A stretch of 64,000 bases of DNA. Source: Bifidobacterium asteroides. Lineage in GTDB: Bacteria; Actinomycetota; Actinomycetes; Actinomycetales; Bifidobacteriaceae. The stretch is taken from contig NZ_WKKW01000003.1 of NCBI RefSeq assembly GCF_009683175.1, forward strand, positions 1 to 64,000, in the 5' to 3' direction. Positions within the stretch are counted from its first letter, which is position 1. Every line of letters begins with the position of its first letter. This document shows, piece after piece, positions 17,044 to 26,758 of this stretch. The notes beneath the pieces were generated by a model. The model was given only the letters and a program-made list of their open reading frames with translations, made no database searches and had not been told where the DNA came from. Both the position numbers and the translations under genes were made by a program.

Positions 17044-20000
17044 ATGAGCATATCCCAAAAGGTCCTTGCAGGATTGATGGCAGGGGCCGTTCTTCTGACT
17101 GGTGCATCGATGGCGACTCCAGCCATGGCATCGGAGGATGAACAAACAATCAATGTGACGCCGAATCCCTGGTATGCCGATGGCCCCTTCCAGGGTTGGG
17201 GAACTTCCCTGGCATGGTTTGCCAATGCCACAGGCAACTATGGAGAAACCGGTTCAATCAGTCAATCCAGCGGAGACCCTCAGACCGATGCCAAGGCTTT
17301 GGCCTATGGGCGGCAACTTCGTGAGGATTTCTATACGAGCATCTTCGGTAAGGAGGGTCTTGGTCTCAACAAGGCTCGCTACAACATAGGCGGTGGCAAT
17401 GCCTCGGACGTGGCATATGGCTATCCGTTCATGCGGCAAGGCGCCGCCATGCCTGGCTACTGGGCCCAGGACCCGGACGGCTCCTTGGGCCTTTACGGCG
17501 GTCTGGCGACGACGATGGCCAACAAGGCCGGGATTGACCGGGCTTTCGATCCTCACAGCGATGCCTCCTATGTGTGGGGATCCGCCTCCTCTGATTCCCC
17601 GCAGGCCCGCGATGTCAAGGCTCAGGAATGGTGGCTGAAAAGGGGAGCTCAGAACCATGACATCGACCATGTCGAAGCTGCAGCCAACGCGGCTTCCTGG
17701 TTCATGACGGAAAGCGGGTATGTGAGCGGCGGCGATAGCGGGAATGCCAACAACCTTGCGGATGCGGAAAAATTCGCACAGTATCTGGCTGCGGTAACCC
17801 GGCATCTGTCACAGCTCAAGGCTGACAATGGGAACCGGGTTGGGATCAATACGGTCGAGCCTCTCAACGAGTCGGAGACCGGATACTGGAGTTCGCCGCG
17901 AGGCCGGGCTTCGGATGCCTGGCCAGCCGAGGACAGGGCTCTGATCGACCGATACTGGAATCGGTATTACCAGGGTAAGAACAAGGCTGTCACGCCGTAT
18001 ACCACCGAGGTCAAAAAGCCCCAGGAGGGTATGCATGTCGATACTGGGACAGCCGGCAATGTCATACGCGCGCTCAGATCGGCTCTGGATGCAGAAGGCC
18101 TGCAGCAGACTTTGGTTTCAGCTACCGATGCGACGGATTCAGGCCAGTTTGTCGATTCCTACCATCGCTATCCGCAGGATGTCAGGGATGCCATCGGCCA
18201 GTACAACACCCACGGGTATGGCACCAACCGCCAGCGGGCTGCCCGGGACATTGCCCAGGGGGATGGCAAAGCCTTGTCCATGAGCGAGGTGGATGGCTCC
18301 TGGCAATCCGGAGGCTTCAATCCTTATGGTTTCGACAATGCCTTGGGCATGGCCGGTAAGATCAACGCCGATGTCTACGCCTTGCAGCCCAAGGATTACA
18401 CCTTCTGGCAAATCGGTGAGGACCTTTACAATGTGGCCACCGGCGACAAGGATATGAATGGCAACAGTGCCAATCCCAAGGGGGAGGACACCAATTGGGG
18501 CACAGTCTTTCTTGATTATGATTGCTCGGTCGCCGGCGTTGACGGCAAGCTCTACTCTCGCAGGGAAGTGGACAACAATGGAGGCCAGACCTCGGGAATT
18601 CGCCCCTGCCGGATCGTGGTCAACGCGAAGTACAATGCTGTTCGCGCCTACACCAAATTCATTCATCCAGGGGATTTCATCACCGCCAATAACGCCACCA
18701 AGGACAATATGACCGCCAGCTCGGCAGATGGCAAGACCCAGACGGTGATACACCGTAACGGCAGCGATCAGCCGCAGACGCTGGTCATCGATCTGTCAAA
18801 CTACGGGGGCATCGATTCCAACGCGAGCGGAAAGCTCTTCCTGACTACCGAACCTGATCATCAGCAGGATATATACACGGCTGATATGAGCTATATGAAC
18901 AAGTACTCCAATAAGGAGCAGCCGCATGGAGTCACCATTGATGCGGCAGCCAAGACGGCCACAGTCAAACTGCCGGCCCGTTCCATCGCCTCCATACAGC
19001 TCACCGGCGTATCCGGGGTCTCCCCGCAGGCCCAGGTCAAGGATGGCAGCACGGTTCAGCTTCAGGGGCAGCAGTCAGGAAAGATGCTCACCGCATCGTC
19101 CGATGGTATTCTCACGCTTGAAGGCATGGCCAAGAATCCGGATCAGGGACGAGCCCAGGCTTTCACCGTCCACAGCGTCGAGCCGTCTGCCGGCAGCCCT
19201 ACGGTGCGTCGGTACCTGATCTCTTCTTCGGACGGGGGCAAGTTCCTGTGTGCGGATGGCCGGATGCGGGCGGGTACCAGAGCATCGATAGGTACCGATG
19301 GACGGTTCATCTGGATGCTCAATACGGAAAATGGCAAGACCTTCAGTCTGGTCAACCAGGCAGGCAAGGTTGCCCTGGACGTGACTGGTCAGCGGACTGA
19401 TGCGGGTGCCACAATCTCTGTGGCAGAATCGACCGGTGCCGACAACCAAGGATGGTACTTCCGGTCTACGGAGCCGACAGGCGCCGAGAAGACCACGGTA
19501 CAGGTGCCACTTGGCGGATCCGTGGCCATGCCTCAAACCGTGATTCCCTATTATTCCTGGGGTCAGGGGGAGCCTGTACCAGTGGTCTGGAAGACCGAGG
19601 CCGTTGATGTGGGCAGAGAGGGAACCTATCAGGTTCAAGGCGTTGCCACTGATTTCTTCGGCAATACATTCCCTTGCCAAGCATCGGTTTTCGTGGGCGA
19701 TCTTACCGTGACCGATCCTGCTTCCGCCACTATTCTCTTCGGTTCAGATGCCCGGGAGGCCCGCAAAGCGATGGAAGCCACCACCGTTTACGCCCATGTC
19801 AAGGCTTCGCTGGCCATCAAGGTCGACCCTCATGCCGTCAGCTGGGATTGGGCTGATCTTCAAGGAAAGCTGGACCGGGCGCACGAGGGTGACGTGGTGC
19901 CTGTGAAAGGCAACCTGTCCGTAAGCGGAGGACGTTCCCTGCCCCTATCTTTCAGCCTGTATCTGGAGGCAGCCAAACCACAGAACGTGGCTGATGTCAG

Positions 20001-21597
20001 TTACAATCTGACCGTTACCGACCAGGACGTTGAGTATGGCAAGGAGGATCAGTGGAGGAAGCTCACCGATGGCAATATGCGGGAGGAGGCCTGGGCGACT
20101 TGGAATTCGGCCGGCAACTACCGACATAGCCCAACTGCCAATCTTGACTTCGGGCGAGTGCGTCAGCTGGATCGGGTGGCCATCACCTACAAGGATCATC
20201 CGCCGGTGTCCGCCAAGGCCGAATACACCGATGATGGTGCCAACTGGAAGCCGCTGGGGAAGGTCATCAACAACCCGCAGCCTGGTCAGACCGTGACCTT
20301 CCAGGCAGCAGGCATGGTAGGGGCCAGCAAGGTCCGCATCGTCAACACGGTAGACAACGCCTGGATGGATGCGGCGGAAATCGAAGCCTGGGCTCGTCCA
20401 TGGGTAGGCCCGGTCAGAAATCTGGCTTGGGGCGCCGGCACCCACTTCTCGGTCAACGTGCAAGATGGTGATACGGCCGGGAAAGCCATTGACGGGCATG
20501 TCGCCGCGGGTTGGTCCACCAAGTCGGCTTCTTCGGATGTCGATCCGACAGCCACCTTCAACTTTGACAAAATCAGGACTATCAGCAAGGTCAAGACCGT
20601 CTTCCACTGGGATGGGCGAGCATCCTGGCCAAAGTCGCAGACCTTGGAATATTGCGATCAATCCGACATCTGGCATCGGCTAGAAACCAAGACGGGATGG
20701 TATCTTCCCCAGGCCGGTGGTACGGATACCTCCACACAAGCCGATGCGCCTACGGTGACCTTCACCCTGGCCAGCCCTGTCCAGGCAAAGGCGGTGCGGC
20801 TTATCAACAGTCTTCAGGACACGAAAACCTATATCAACGTGGCCGAGATCGAGGTAAACGGCACGGAGAGTATTTCGGCCTTCGAGCCTGAACCAGGCAA
20901 TGATTCCAACCTGGCTGATCTGCGCTTGGACGGACGAACCATTACAGATTTCTCGCCCGATCGCAATGATTATGTAGTCGATTTGCCGGCTGGTTCCGAA
21001 AGCAACCCGGTCTTGCAGGCCTTCAGCAGGGACAACGCGGCTAAGGTGGTTCAGACTGATGAAAGAACGACCATCGGTGGCAAGAGCATGATTACCGTCA
21101 CCTCTGCTGACGGGTCGCGCTCCAGAGTCTACTCGGTCCGCTACCGGTCCTTCGATTTGCAGGGTTTGCAGGTCATCCCGCCAACGAAGACCTGCTATGC
21201 CATCGGCGAGCGGTTTGACCCAAGCGGATTGGCGGTCAGCGCTGTGTACATCTCCAAGGACAGGGACCGCACCGAAGTCAGGCCTTTGGCCTTGGACGAT
21301 CCCGAGCTGTCGGTGACGGGCTTTGACTCTACTGTGGCCGGCAAAAAGACCATTGTCGTGGCCTACCGAGGGGTGAACGCCAGCTTCGGTATTTGGGTAA
21401 AGGCCAACGGGCGGAATGCGTCCGGCACAGGCGCTGTGGGTTTGAACGGAAATGATTCTCCGCTTGGTGGACCTTCACATGCGGTTCTGGCGCATTCAGG
21501 AGCTTCGATAATCTCGGTAGCCCTGCTGGTCGGAGCTCTGGCACTGACGTCATTTGCGGCATTGCTCGGCAGGCGATACCTGTCAAGCAGACGATAA
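17044..21597 (+). CDS. secreted, wall-anchored GH30 endo-beta-1,6-galactanase-like enzyme
   Basis: 1517 residues. I choose ATG 17044 (MSISQKVLAG), with GAAGG 8 nt upstream and a signal peptide right after it (cleavage near AMA-SED). Catalytic (beta/alpha)8 domain about 33-656 of GH30 type; probable acid/base Glu276 in TVEPLNES and nucleophile Glu415 in MSEVDGSW. Then a ricin-type lectin-like module (about 662-812), an Ig-like module (818-890), two F5/8-type C domains (about 980-1120 and 1127-1280), a beta-sandwich (1295-1375) and a Big_3-like Ig domain (1378-1455). The end has LAHSG (1482-1486), a hydrophobic helix and RRYLSSRR, a class-E-like sorting signal. In bifidobacteria such enzymes cut the beta-1,6-galactan side chains of type II arabinogalactan. 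The ABC importer genes follow directly and would take up the products. Confidence 0.85.
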   Translation: MSISQKVLAGLMAGAVLLTGASMATPAMASEDEQTINVTPNPWYADGPFQGWGTSLAWFANATGNYGETGSISQSSGDPQTDAKALAYGRQLREDFYTSIFGKEGLGLNKARYNIGGGNASDVAYGYPFMRQGAAMPGYWAQDPDGSLGLYGGLATTMANKAGIDRAFDPHSDASYVWGSASSDSPQARDVKAQEWWLKRGAQNHDIDHVEAAANAASWFMTESGYVSGGDSGNANNLADAEKFAQYLAAVTRHLSQLKADNGNRVGINTVEPLNESETGYWSSPRGRASDAWPAEDRALIDRYWNRYYQGKNKAVTPYTTEVKKPQEGMHVDTGTAGNVIRALRSALDAEGLQQTLVSATDATDSGQFVDSYHRYPQDVRDAIGQYNTHGYGTNRQRAARDIAQGDGKALSMSEVDGSWQSGGFNPYGFDNALGMAGKINADVYALQPKDYTFWQIGEDLYNVATGDKDMNGNSANPKGEDTNWGTVFLDYDCSVAGVDGKLYSRREVDNNGGQTSGIRPCRIVVNAKYNAVRAYTKFIHPGDFITANNATKDNMTASSADGKTQTVIHRNGSDQPQTLVIDLSNYGGIDSNASGKLFLTTEPDHQQDIYTADMSYMNKYSNKEQPHGVTIDAAAKTATVKLPARSIASIQLTGVSGVSPQAQVKDGSTVQLQGQQSGKMLTASSDGILTLEGMAKNPDQGRAQAFTVHSVEPSAGSPTVRRYLISSSDGGKFLCADGRMRAGTRASIGTDGRFIWMLNTENGKTFSLVNQAGKVALDVTGQRTDAGATISVAESTGADNQGWYFRSTEPTGAEKTTVQVPLGGSVAMPQTVIPYYSWGQGEPVPVVWKTEAVDVGREGTYQVQGVATDFFGNTFPCQASVFVGDLTVTDPASATILFGSDAREARKAMEATTVYAHVKASLAIKVDPHAVSWDWADLQGKLDRAHEGDVVPVKGNLSVSGGRSLPLSFSLYLEAAKPQNVADVSYNLTVTDQDVEYGKEDQWRKLTDGNMREEAWATWNSAGNYRHSPTANLDFGRVRQLDRVAITYKDHPPVSAKAEYTDDGANWKPLGKVINNPQPGQTVTFQAAGMVGASKVRIVNTVDNAWMDAAEIEAWARPWVGPVRNLAWGAGTHFSVNVQDGDTAGKAIDGHVAAGWSTKSASSDVDPTATFNFDKIRTISKVKTVFHWDGRASWPKSQTLEYCDQSDIWHRLETKTGWYLPQAGGTDTSTQADAPTVTFTLASPVQAKAVRLINSLQDTKTYINVAEIEVNGTESISAFEPEPGNDSNLADLRLDGRTITDFSPDRNDYVVDLPAGSESNPVLQAFSRDNAAKVVQTDERTTIGGKSMITVTSADGSRSRVYSVRYRSFDLQGLQVIPPTKTCYAIGERFDPSGLAVSAVYISKDRDRTEVRPLALDDPELSVTGFDSTVAGKKTIVVAYRGVNASFGIWVKANGRNASGTGAVGLNGNDSPLGGPSHAVLAHSGASIISVALLVGALALTSFAALLGRRYLSSRR

Positions 21598-21660
21598 GGG
21601 CACTGCGAATTTCTTGGCTTCTCACCTTACGCGCGGTTCTGGTTCACCAATGTTGCAATT

Positions 21661-21705
21661 GGCTAACCTGAGCCGCGCTCAGGTGGTTAGCCGACAAACC
21701 TTTTT
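21661..21705 (+). terminator. intrinsic terminator after the GH30 gene
   Basis: GGCTAACCTGAGC pairs with GCTCAGGTGGTTAGCC (two-base bulge), closing a 13-14 bp stem, followed by CGACAAACCTTTTT. It separates the GH30 transcript from the importer genes, so the importer has its own promoter within 21706-22037. Confidence 0.75.
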
Positions 21706-22037
21706 AAGCGAAAGCAATATTTTGATATTAGATAGCAGTTTTCATGTACAGAGCCTTGTAATCGTTTATAGACTGAAAGTACGTTAATGATTGCACTATC
21801 AACGTAATGAAAAGAGGCACAAGGATGTGTGCATGTGAAAAGCAGTCGTGACCATTTACAGCAAAACATCTACATTCGGCAGAGTTGTCTGAATGGTTGA
21901 CAGTTTCTGACATCTAGATGCTCAACGGCCAATTGGTGGGGCGTCCGTTCCCTCAATTCCGGTTTGTAGGCCCGGGTCTTCGTCGTCGTTGACGGTAGGG
22001 GTTGGGTTCACGCAATCAGACATCTCAAAGGAGAATA

Positions 22038-22976
22038 ATGACATTTTCCAAATCGGCGGCAGGGCCAGCTGATGTTGCGAACAATCAGCAGCCGAGCACC
22101 GTCAACAAGCACAGACGGGATTGGCGCGGTTGGAAGTTCATGGGGCCTTTCGCGGTTGCTTTCCTGCTGGTGTTCATCATCCCGATCATCTACGCAATTT
22201 ATATTTCTTTCTTTGAAAAACGAATGGTCGGCGGCACGGTTTTCGCTGGGCTCAGCAATTACAAACGTTTGTTCGCAGATGGTCATTTCTGGAGTTCGGT
22301 CGGCCGTGTCAGTGCTTTTACGCTGATTCAGGCGCCGCTCTGCCTCTTCCTGGCCGCCTTATTGGCTCTGGCGATTGACTCCATGAGATTGCATGGAACC
22401 AAGTTCTTCCGAATTTCCACATTCATGCCGTATGCCGTTCCCGCCGTCGTGTCCACGCTGATCTGGGGATTCATGTACGGGGCCAAGTATGGACTGGTCG
22501 GCTCCTTCAATTCATGGACCGGCTTGCATCTGGACCTGCTGGCTTCCAATATTCTTCTGGTCTCTATCGGCAACATCGTGACCTGGGAATACACCGGCTA
22601 CAACATGCTGATCTTCTATTCCTCCCTGTCCACGATTCCGCATTCGCTCTATGAGGCGGCGGCAATCGACGGGGCCAGCGAATGGCAGATCGTCAGACGG
22701 ATCAAGATGCCGGAGTTGCGTGGAAGCCTGGCAATTACCGTGATTTTCAGCATCATCGGCTCCTTCCAGCTTTTCAATGAACCCTCGATCATGCAGAACA
22801 TGGTGCCTGGAAACACCATTACCAGCTACTACACGCCGAATATGTATGCCTACAGTCTGAGCTTCGCGGGCAACCAGTCGAATTACGCTGCGGCCCTGGC
22901 CATTGTCATGGCGGTGATCACCATGGCGATCGCGTACGCGGTCCAGCTGAACAGTCTGAAGGAGCAGATGAAATGA
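22038..22976 (+). CDS. ABC sugar transporter permease, MalF/UgpA type
   Basis: 312 residues. ATG at 22038 with AAAGGAGAATA just upstream; an in-frame start further upstream has no ribosome-binding site. Polar N-terminus, then six predicted membrane segments and the cytoplasmic EAA loop (YEAAAIDGASEWQIVRRI) that contacts the ATPase. First gene of a permease-permease-binding protein operon; its stop overlaps the next start (ATGA). No ATPase gene is present here, so a shared MsmK-type ATPase encoded elsewhere is likely, as is common for CUT1 importers in Gram-positives. Confidence 0.9.
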   Translation: MTFSKSAAGPADVANNQQPSTVNKHRRDWRGWKFMGPFAVAFLLVFIIPIIYAIYISFFEKRMVGGTVFAGLSNYKRLFADGHFWSSVGRVSAFTLIQAPLCLFLAALLALAIDSMRLHGTKFFRISTFMPYAVPAVVSTLIWGFMYGAKYGLVGSFNSWTGLHLDLLASNILLVSIGNIVTWEYTGYNMLIFYSSLSTIPHSLYEAAAIDGASEWQIVRRIKMPELRGSLAITVIFSIIGSFQLFNEPSIMQNMVPGNTITSYYTPNMYAYSLSFAGNQSNYAAALAIVMAVITMAIAYAVQLNSLKEQMK

Positions 22977-23947
22977 CCTCTGACATTTTGGATGAGTCGC
23001 CTTCAGCGATTCGAGCGCGCGAACGCAGACGCGCCAAGCGAGTAGCCAGGGATGAAAGGGCGGAACGCAAGCGCGCCGCAAAAAACGGATTCTCCAATCC
23101 AGCGAACCCTCGTCGCTCGATGACCCTGACGCTGGTTACCGGCATCTTCGCGCTATACTGCCTGTTTCCATTCGCCTACCTGATCATCAACGCCACCAAG
23201 ACGCAGTCCGACTTCACCTCGACCTTCGGTCTTTGGTTTGGTCACACCTTCGCGCTTTGGGACAACATAACCACGGTCTTCACCTATGAGGACGGCATAT
23301 TCGGACGTTGGCTCTTGAACACGCTGCTCTACGTGGTTGTGGGAGCGGGTGGCGCAACCGTACTGGCCATCATGGGCGGATATGCCTTGGCCAAGTTCGC
23401 TTTTCCTGGCCGCAAGGCAGTCTTCGCGGTCGTGCTGGGTTCCATCAGTGTGCCCGGCATTGCCCTGGCTGTTCCGCAGTTTCTTCTGTTCGCCAAGATG
23501 GGCTTGACCAATACGCCCTGGGCCATGATCCTGCCAAGCCTTATCAGTCCCTTTGGCCTGTACCTCATGTGGATATTCTCCGAGCAGGCTGTTCCCACGG
23601 AGCTCCTGGAGGCGGCCAGGGTTGACGGTGCAGGGGAGTTCAGAACCTTCCTGACCATCAGTCTGCCCCTGCTGGCTCCCGGAATCGTAACCACGGCCTT
23701 GTTCGCCATAGTGGCCACCTGGAATAACTACTTCCTGCCCCTGATCATGCTGAAGGACGCCAATTGGTACCCCCTGACCATCGGACTGAACCAATGGAAG
23801 AACCAGGCCAACACTGCCGGCGGTCACGCCATACAGAATCTCGTCATCACCGGATCGCTGATCACTGTCGTTCCTCTGATGATCGCTTTCCTGATTCTCC
23901 AGCGGTACTGGCAGTCGGGATTGGCTGCAGGTGCGGTCAAGGAATGA
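22973..23947 (+). CDS. ABC sugar transporter permease, MalG type
   Basis: 324 residues, translationally coupled by a 4-nt overlap to the first permease. A highly basic N-terminus (RARERRRAKRVARDERAERK, about residues 12-31) precedes six predicted membrane segments. EAA loop LEAARVDGAGEFRTFLTISL. Forms the inner-membrane channel with the upstream permease. The long Arg/Lys head is longer than usual for the family. Confidence 0.9.
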   Translation: MTSDILDESPSAIRARERRRAKRVARDERAERKRAAKNGFSNPANPRRSMTLTLVTGIFALYCLFPFAYLIINATKTQSDFTSTFGLWFGHTFALWDNITTVFTYEDGIFGRWLLNTLLYVVVGAGGATVLAIMGGYALAKFAFPGRKAVFAVVLGSISVPGIALAVPQFLLFAKMGLTNTPWAMILPSLISPFGLYLMWIFSEQAVPTELLEAARVDGAGEFRTFLTISLPLLAPGIVTTALFAIVATWNNYFLPLIMLKDANWYPLTIGLNQWKNQANTAGGHAIQNLVITGSLITVVPLMIAFLILQRYWQSGLAAGAVKE

Positions 23948-24082
23948 ATGAATTTTTGAAAACTGCGGTCACTTAAGCCATCGCAAAGTGAGTGGCCGGG
24001 AAGGGAGTCTCTCGTCTGTCATACGGCAAGGATTCATCCCAGTAAAAGCTGATGAAAAGCACTAAGAGAAAAGAGTGATGTA

Positions 24083-25420
24083 ATGAAACATGCAAAAGGG
24101 CTGAAGCGCCTAGTGGCTTGTGCCGGCGTGCTGGCCATGTTTCTCGGTGTCACCGCCTGCGGAGGTAGCAAGCAGAGCAGTGGCGACGAGAATGTGGAGC
24201 TGAACGTCTGGGCATGGGAGCCCACCCTGAAAGCCGCAACCAAGGAGTTCGAGAAGAAGTACCCGAACATCAAGATCAAGCTGCAGAACGCCGGGACAGC
24301 CAAGGAGCAGTACACGGCGCTTGACAACGCCTTCCAGGCAGGCAAGGGAGCACCCGATGTGGCGCAAATCGAACTCTATGCCCTGAGCCAGTATGCCATC
24401 AATGATCGGCTGACCGATCTGAGTGACAGGACCAAGGGCTACTCGAAGTTCTACAATCCTGGCACTTGGAATTCGGTTCTGGTCAACAAAAAGCCCTACG
24501 GGCTGCCCTTTGGCTCGGGGGCCATGGCCTTCTTCTACAACAAGGATGTGTTCGACAAGGCGGGCGTCGATGCGACCCAGATCAAGACCTGGGATCAGTA
24601 TTACGAGGCTGCTAAGAAGATTCGGGCGGTGGGTTCCTACATCGCTGCCGATTCCGGTGACGCGGGCTTCTTCGACGCCATGATCTGGCAGGCCAATGGG
24701 CATCCTTACAAGCTGTCCGCAGATGGCAAGGATCTGTCCATCAACCTTGATACCGACAAGGGGACTCAGAGCTTCATCAAGTGGTGGCAGAAGATGATCG
24801 ACGAGGATTTGGTCGACACCAAGACCGTCATCTGGACCGAAGACTGGAACAAGAGCCTGAACAATGGCAAGCTCGCCTCTGCGCTGATCGGCTGCTGGAT
24901 CCCAACTACTCTGGTCAACGTGGCACCCGACCAAGCAGGCAAGTGGAGGGTCACGACCATGCCCACCCAGGATGGGTCTGCTGTCAACTCCAACCATGGC
25001 GGTTCGTCGCTGGCGATTATGGCTTCAAGCAAGAAGACCGATGCAGCCTATAAGTACATCGATTTCATCTCGCGGAACCAGGCCAGCATTGACGCTCGTG
25101 TGGCAGGCGGTTCATTCCCTGACGATGTGAAGACCACTGAATCGAAGAAGTTCAAGGAGGCAACCACAGTCAAGAACACCAAGGGCGATGACATCGAATA
25201 CTTCGGCGGTCAGAAGTACAACGAGGTCCTGGCCAAGGCGGCAAGCGATGTGATCCCTGGCCACGCCACGCTGCCCTTCGAGGTCTATGCGCGGACGGTA
25301 TTCGCTGACGATGTCGGTTCTGCCTATACCGATAAGAAGATCACTCTGAAGCAGGGTGTGGATGCCTGGCAGAAGCACCTGAAGGAATACGGTAAGCAGC
25401 AGGGCTTCAACGTGCACTGA
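24083..25420 (+). CDS. ABC sugar-binding lipoprotein (CUT1 family)
   Basis: 445 residues. Signal peptide with lipobox VTAC (Cys26), then an extracellular solute-binding protein family 1 fold (NVWAWEPTLKAATKEFEKKY near the start; typical hinge and Trp/Asn-rich ligand region). It should capture the oligosaccharide imported by the two permeases. The position after a galactanase suggests beta-1,6-galactooligosaccharides, but the ligand is inference. A 135-nt gap from the permeases may allow separate, higher expression. Confidence 0.9.
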   Translation: MKHAKGLKRLVACAGVLAMFLGVTACGGSKQSSGDENVELNVWAWEPTLKAATKEFEKKYPNIKIKLQNAGTAKEQYTALDNAFQAGKGAPDVAQIELYALSQYAINDRLTDLSDRTKGYSKFYNPGTWNSVLVNKKPYGLPFGSGAMAFFYNKDVFDKAGVDATQIKTWDQYYEAAKKIRAVGSYIAADSGDAGFFDAMIWQANGHPYKLSADGKDLSINLDTDKGTQSFIKWWQKMIDEDLVDTKTVIWTEDWNKSLNNGKLASALIGCWIPTTLVNVAPDQAGKWRVTTMPTQDGSAVNSNHGGSSLAIMASSKKTDAAYKYIDFISRNQASIDARVAGGSFPDDVKTTESKKFKEATTVKNTKGDDIEYFGGQKYNEVLAKAASDVIPGHATLPFEVYARTVFADDVGSAYTDKKITLKQGVDAWQKHLKEYGKQQGFNVH

Positions 25421-25444
25421 TCTTCATAAAGTAAATGGAAACGC

Positions 25445-25483
25445 TGCCGTTGCCTTGTATTGTTTGAGTATGAGGCAACGGCA
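25445..25483 (+). terminator. hairpin after the binding-protein gene
   Basis: Perfect 11-bp stem: 25445-25455 (TGCCGTTGCCT) pairs with 25473-25483 (AGGCAACGGCA), with a 17-nt loop. No T-run follows, so it may instead stabilise the 3' end of the binding-protein mRNA or only attenuate read-through to araC. Confidence 0.6.
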
Positions 25484-25613
25484 TTGCCGTATTGGTAAGG
25501 ACGAAGCCCTATGGCTGATGTATGCGTTGTTTCGTGGCTTCGTTTAAAGGTCGTCAGGAGCGGCTGTCCGTGATTCGTGGGGAAATTGGTTTGTGCGGAA
25601 AGGAGGGTACGTC

Positions 25614-26468
25614 ATGGCGAAGCCTGCTGAACACGGCATCGATGTCAATGCCTCTGACTTTTTGATTCATACTCCTTCGGCTATTGCGCGGACGACTTTC
25701 TTCTATCCGCTGCGGGTGGGCAAATTCTCCTATGAACCCGGCTACAGGCTGGAGCGACGATCCTTTGACAGCTATCTGATCATTCATATCGATAGTGGCA
25801 GGCTGACGCTGAATCTGCCCGAAGGTTCTTTTGTGGCTGAGGAGGGCCGGTTTGCGCTGGTCAACTGCTACGCGCACCATGCCTACGGCACCGATGTCCC
25901 GACGACCGCCCAATGGCTCCACTTCGACGGCATCATGGCCCGGCCATACTACGACTACATCATCAGGAAGCTGAGCAATGTCTTCATGCTCTCCTCCGAG
26001 ACCTACGCCTTGGAGCGGATGCGGACCATTACCTCCTTGATGACAGCGGAAAACGGCTATTCGGAAGCGAGGATGTCCAAATACATCACCGACCTGCTCA
26101 CCGAGTTTGCCGATGAGCAGCCGCGATCCTTCAAACGAAAGCAGGAGGAGGTGGTAGAGGACACAATCGCTTATGTGTCCTCCCACTTGTATGAGCCGCT
26201 CACCGTCTCCGAGCTGGCCAAGCGGGTCTTTCTGAGCGAGTACCACTTCATCCGATTGTTCAAGCAGGAGACCGGCATCACGCCCCATGCCTACCTGGTG
26301 GATTCCCGGATTCATGCGGTGCAGTATTTGCTGGTAAACACAGGGATGTCCATACGACAGATTTGCCAGCAGTGCGGTTTCACATCCGAATCCTCACTGT
26401 GTGCCTCCTTCAAGAAGAGCACGGGTATGACGCCTATGAAGTATCGCAGGCTCAAGCAGGGCGGGTGA
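25614..26468 (+). CDS. AraC-family transcriptional regulator
   Basis: 284 residues. ATG at 25614, preceded by AAAGGAGGG. N-terminal cupin-like sugar-sensing domain (about 20-130; SYLIIHIDSGRLTLNLPEG) and a C-terminal pair of helix-turn-helix motifs (about 180-284; LTVSELAKRVFLSEYHFIRL and IRQICQQCGFTSESSLCASF). It is placed directly after the importer and most likely activates the GH30/ABC locus in response to its sugar. The operator was not identified. Confidence 0.88.
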   Translation: MAKPAEHGIDVNASDFLIHTPSAIARTTFFYPLRVGKFSYEPGYRLERRSFDSYLIIHIDSGRLTLNLPEGSFVAEEGRFALVNCYAHHAYGTDVPTTAQWLHFDGIMARPYYDYIIRKLSNVFMLSSETYALERMRTITSLMTAENGYSEARMSKYITDLLTEFADEQPRSFKRKQEEVVEDTIAYVSSHLYEPLTVSELAKRVFLSEYHFIRLFKQETGITPHAYLVDSRIHAVQYLLVNTGMSIRQICQQCGFTSESSLCASFKKSTGMTPMKYRRLKQGG

Positions 26469-26635
26469 CTGACACGTATTGATTGTGCTGTCGGCTCCAG
26501 CGGCTTACCCGTATAAACGCATTTCTAAAATGCGCGGTTTACGCAATCACAAAGTCCGGCCTTTCATGCATCTGTTCCTCGACATAGGCTGAATCGAAGG
26601 TGAACGATAATTCGTTACCGTAATTCGGTTTGAAA

Positions 26636-26686
26636 TGCTGCTCCTATTCCTTTACGCAACGTATGCTGAATGGAATAGGAGCAGCA
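26636..26686. terminator. 15-bp perfect inverted repeat between convergent genes
   Basis: 26636-26650 (TGCTGCTCCTATTCC) is the exact reverse complement of 26672-26686, with a 21-nt loop, lying between araC (plus) and a methyltransferase gene (minus). The simplest reading is a bidirectional terminator, although neither side has a strong T-run. The rest of 26469-26758 holds nothing else that I can name. Confidence 0.55.
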
Positions 26687-26758
26687 GCAAATCTGCCTGA
26701 AAGGTCGTCGGGCTAAGTCAGACCTTGTCTAAGCCAGACCATGTTCGTACCTGCTCAG

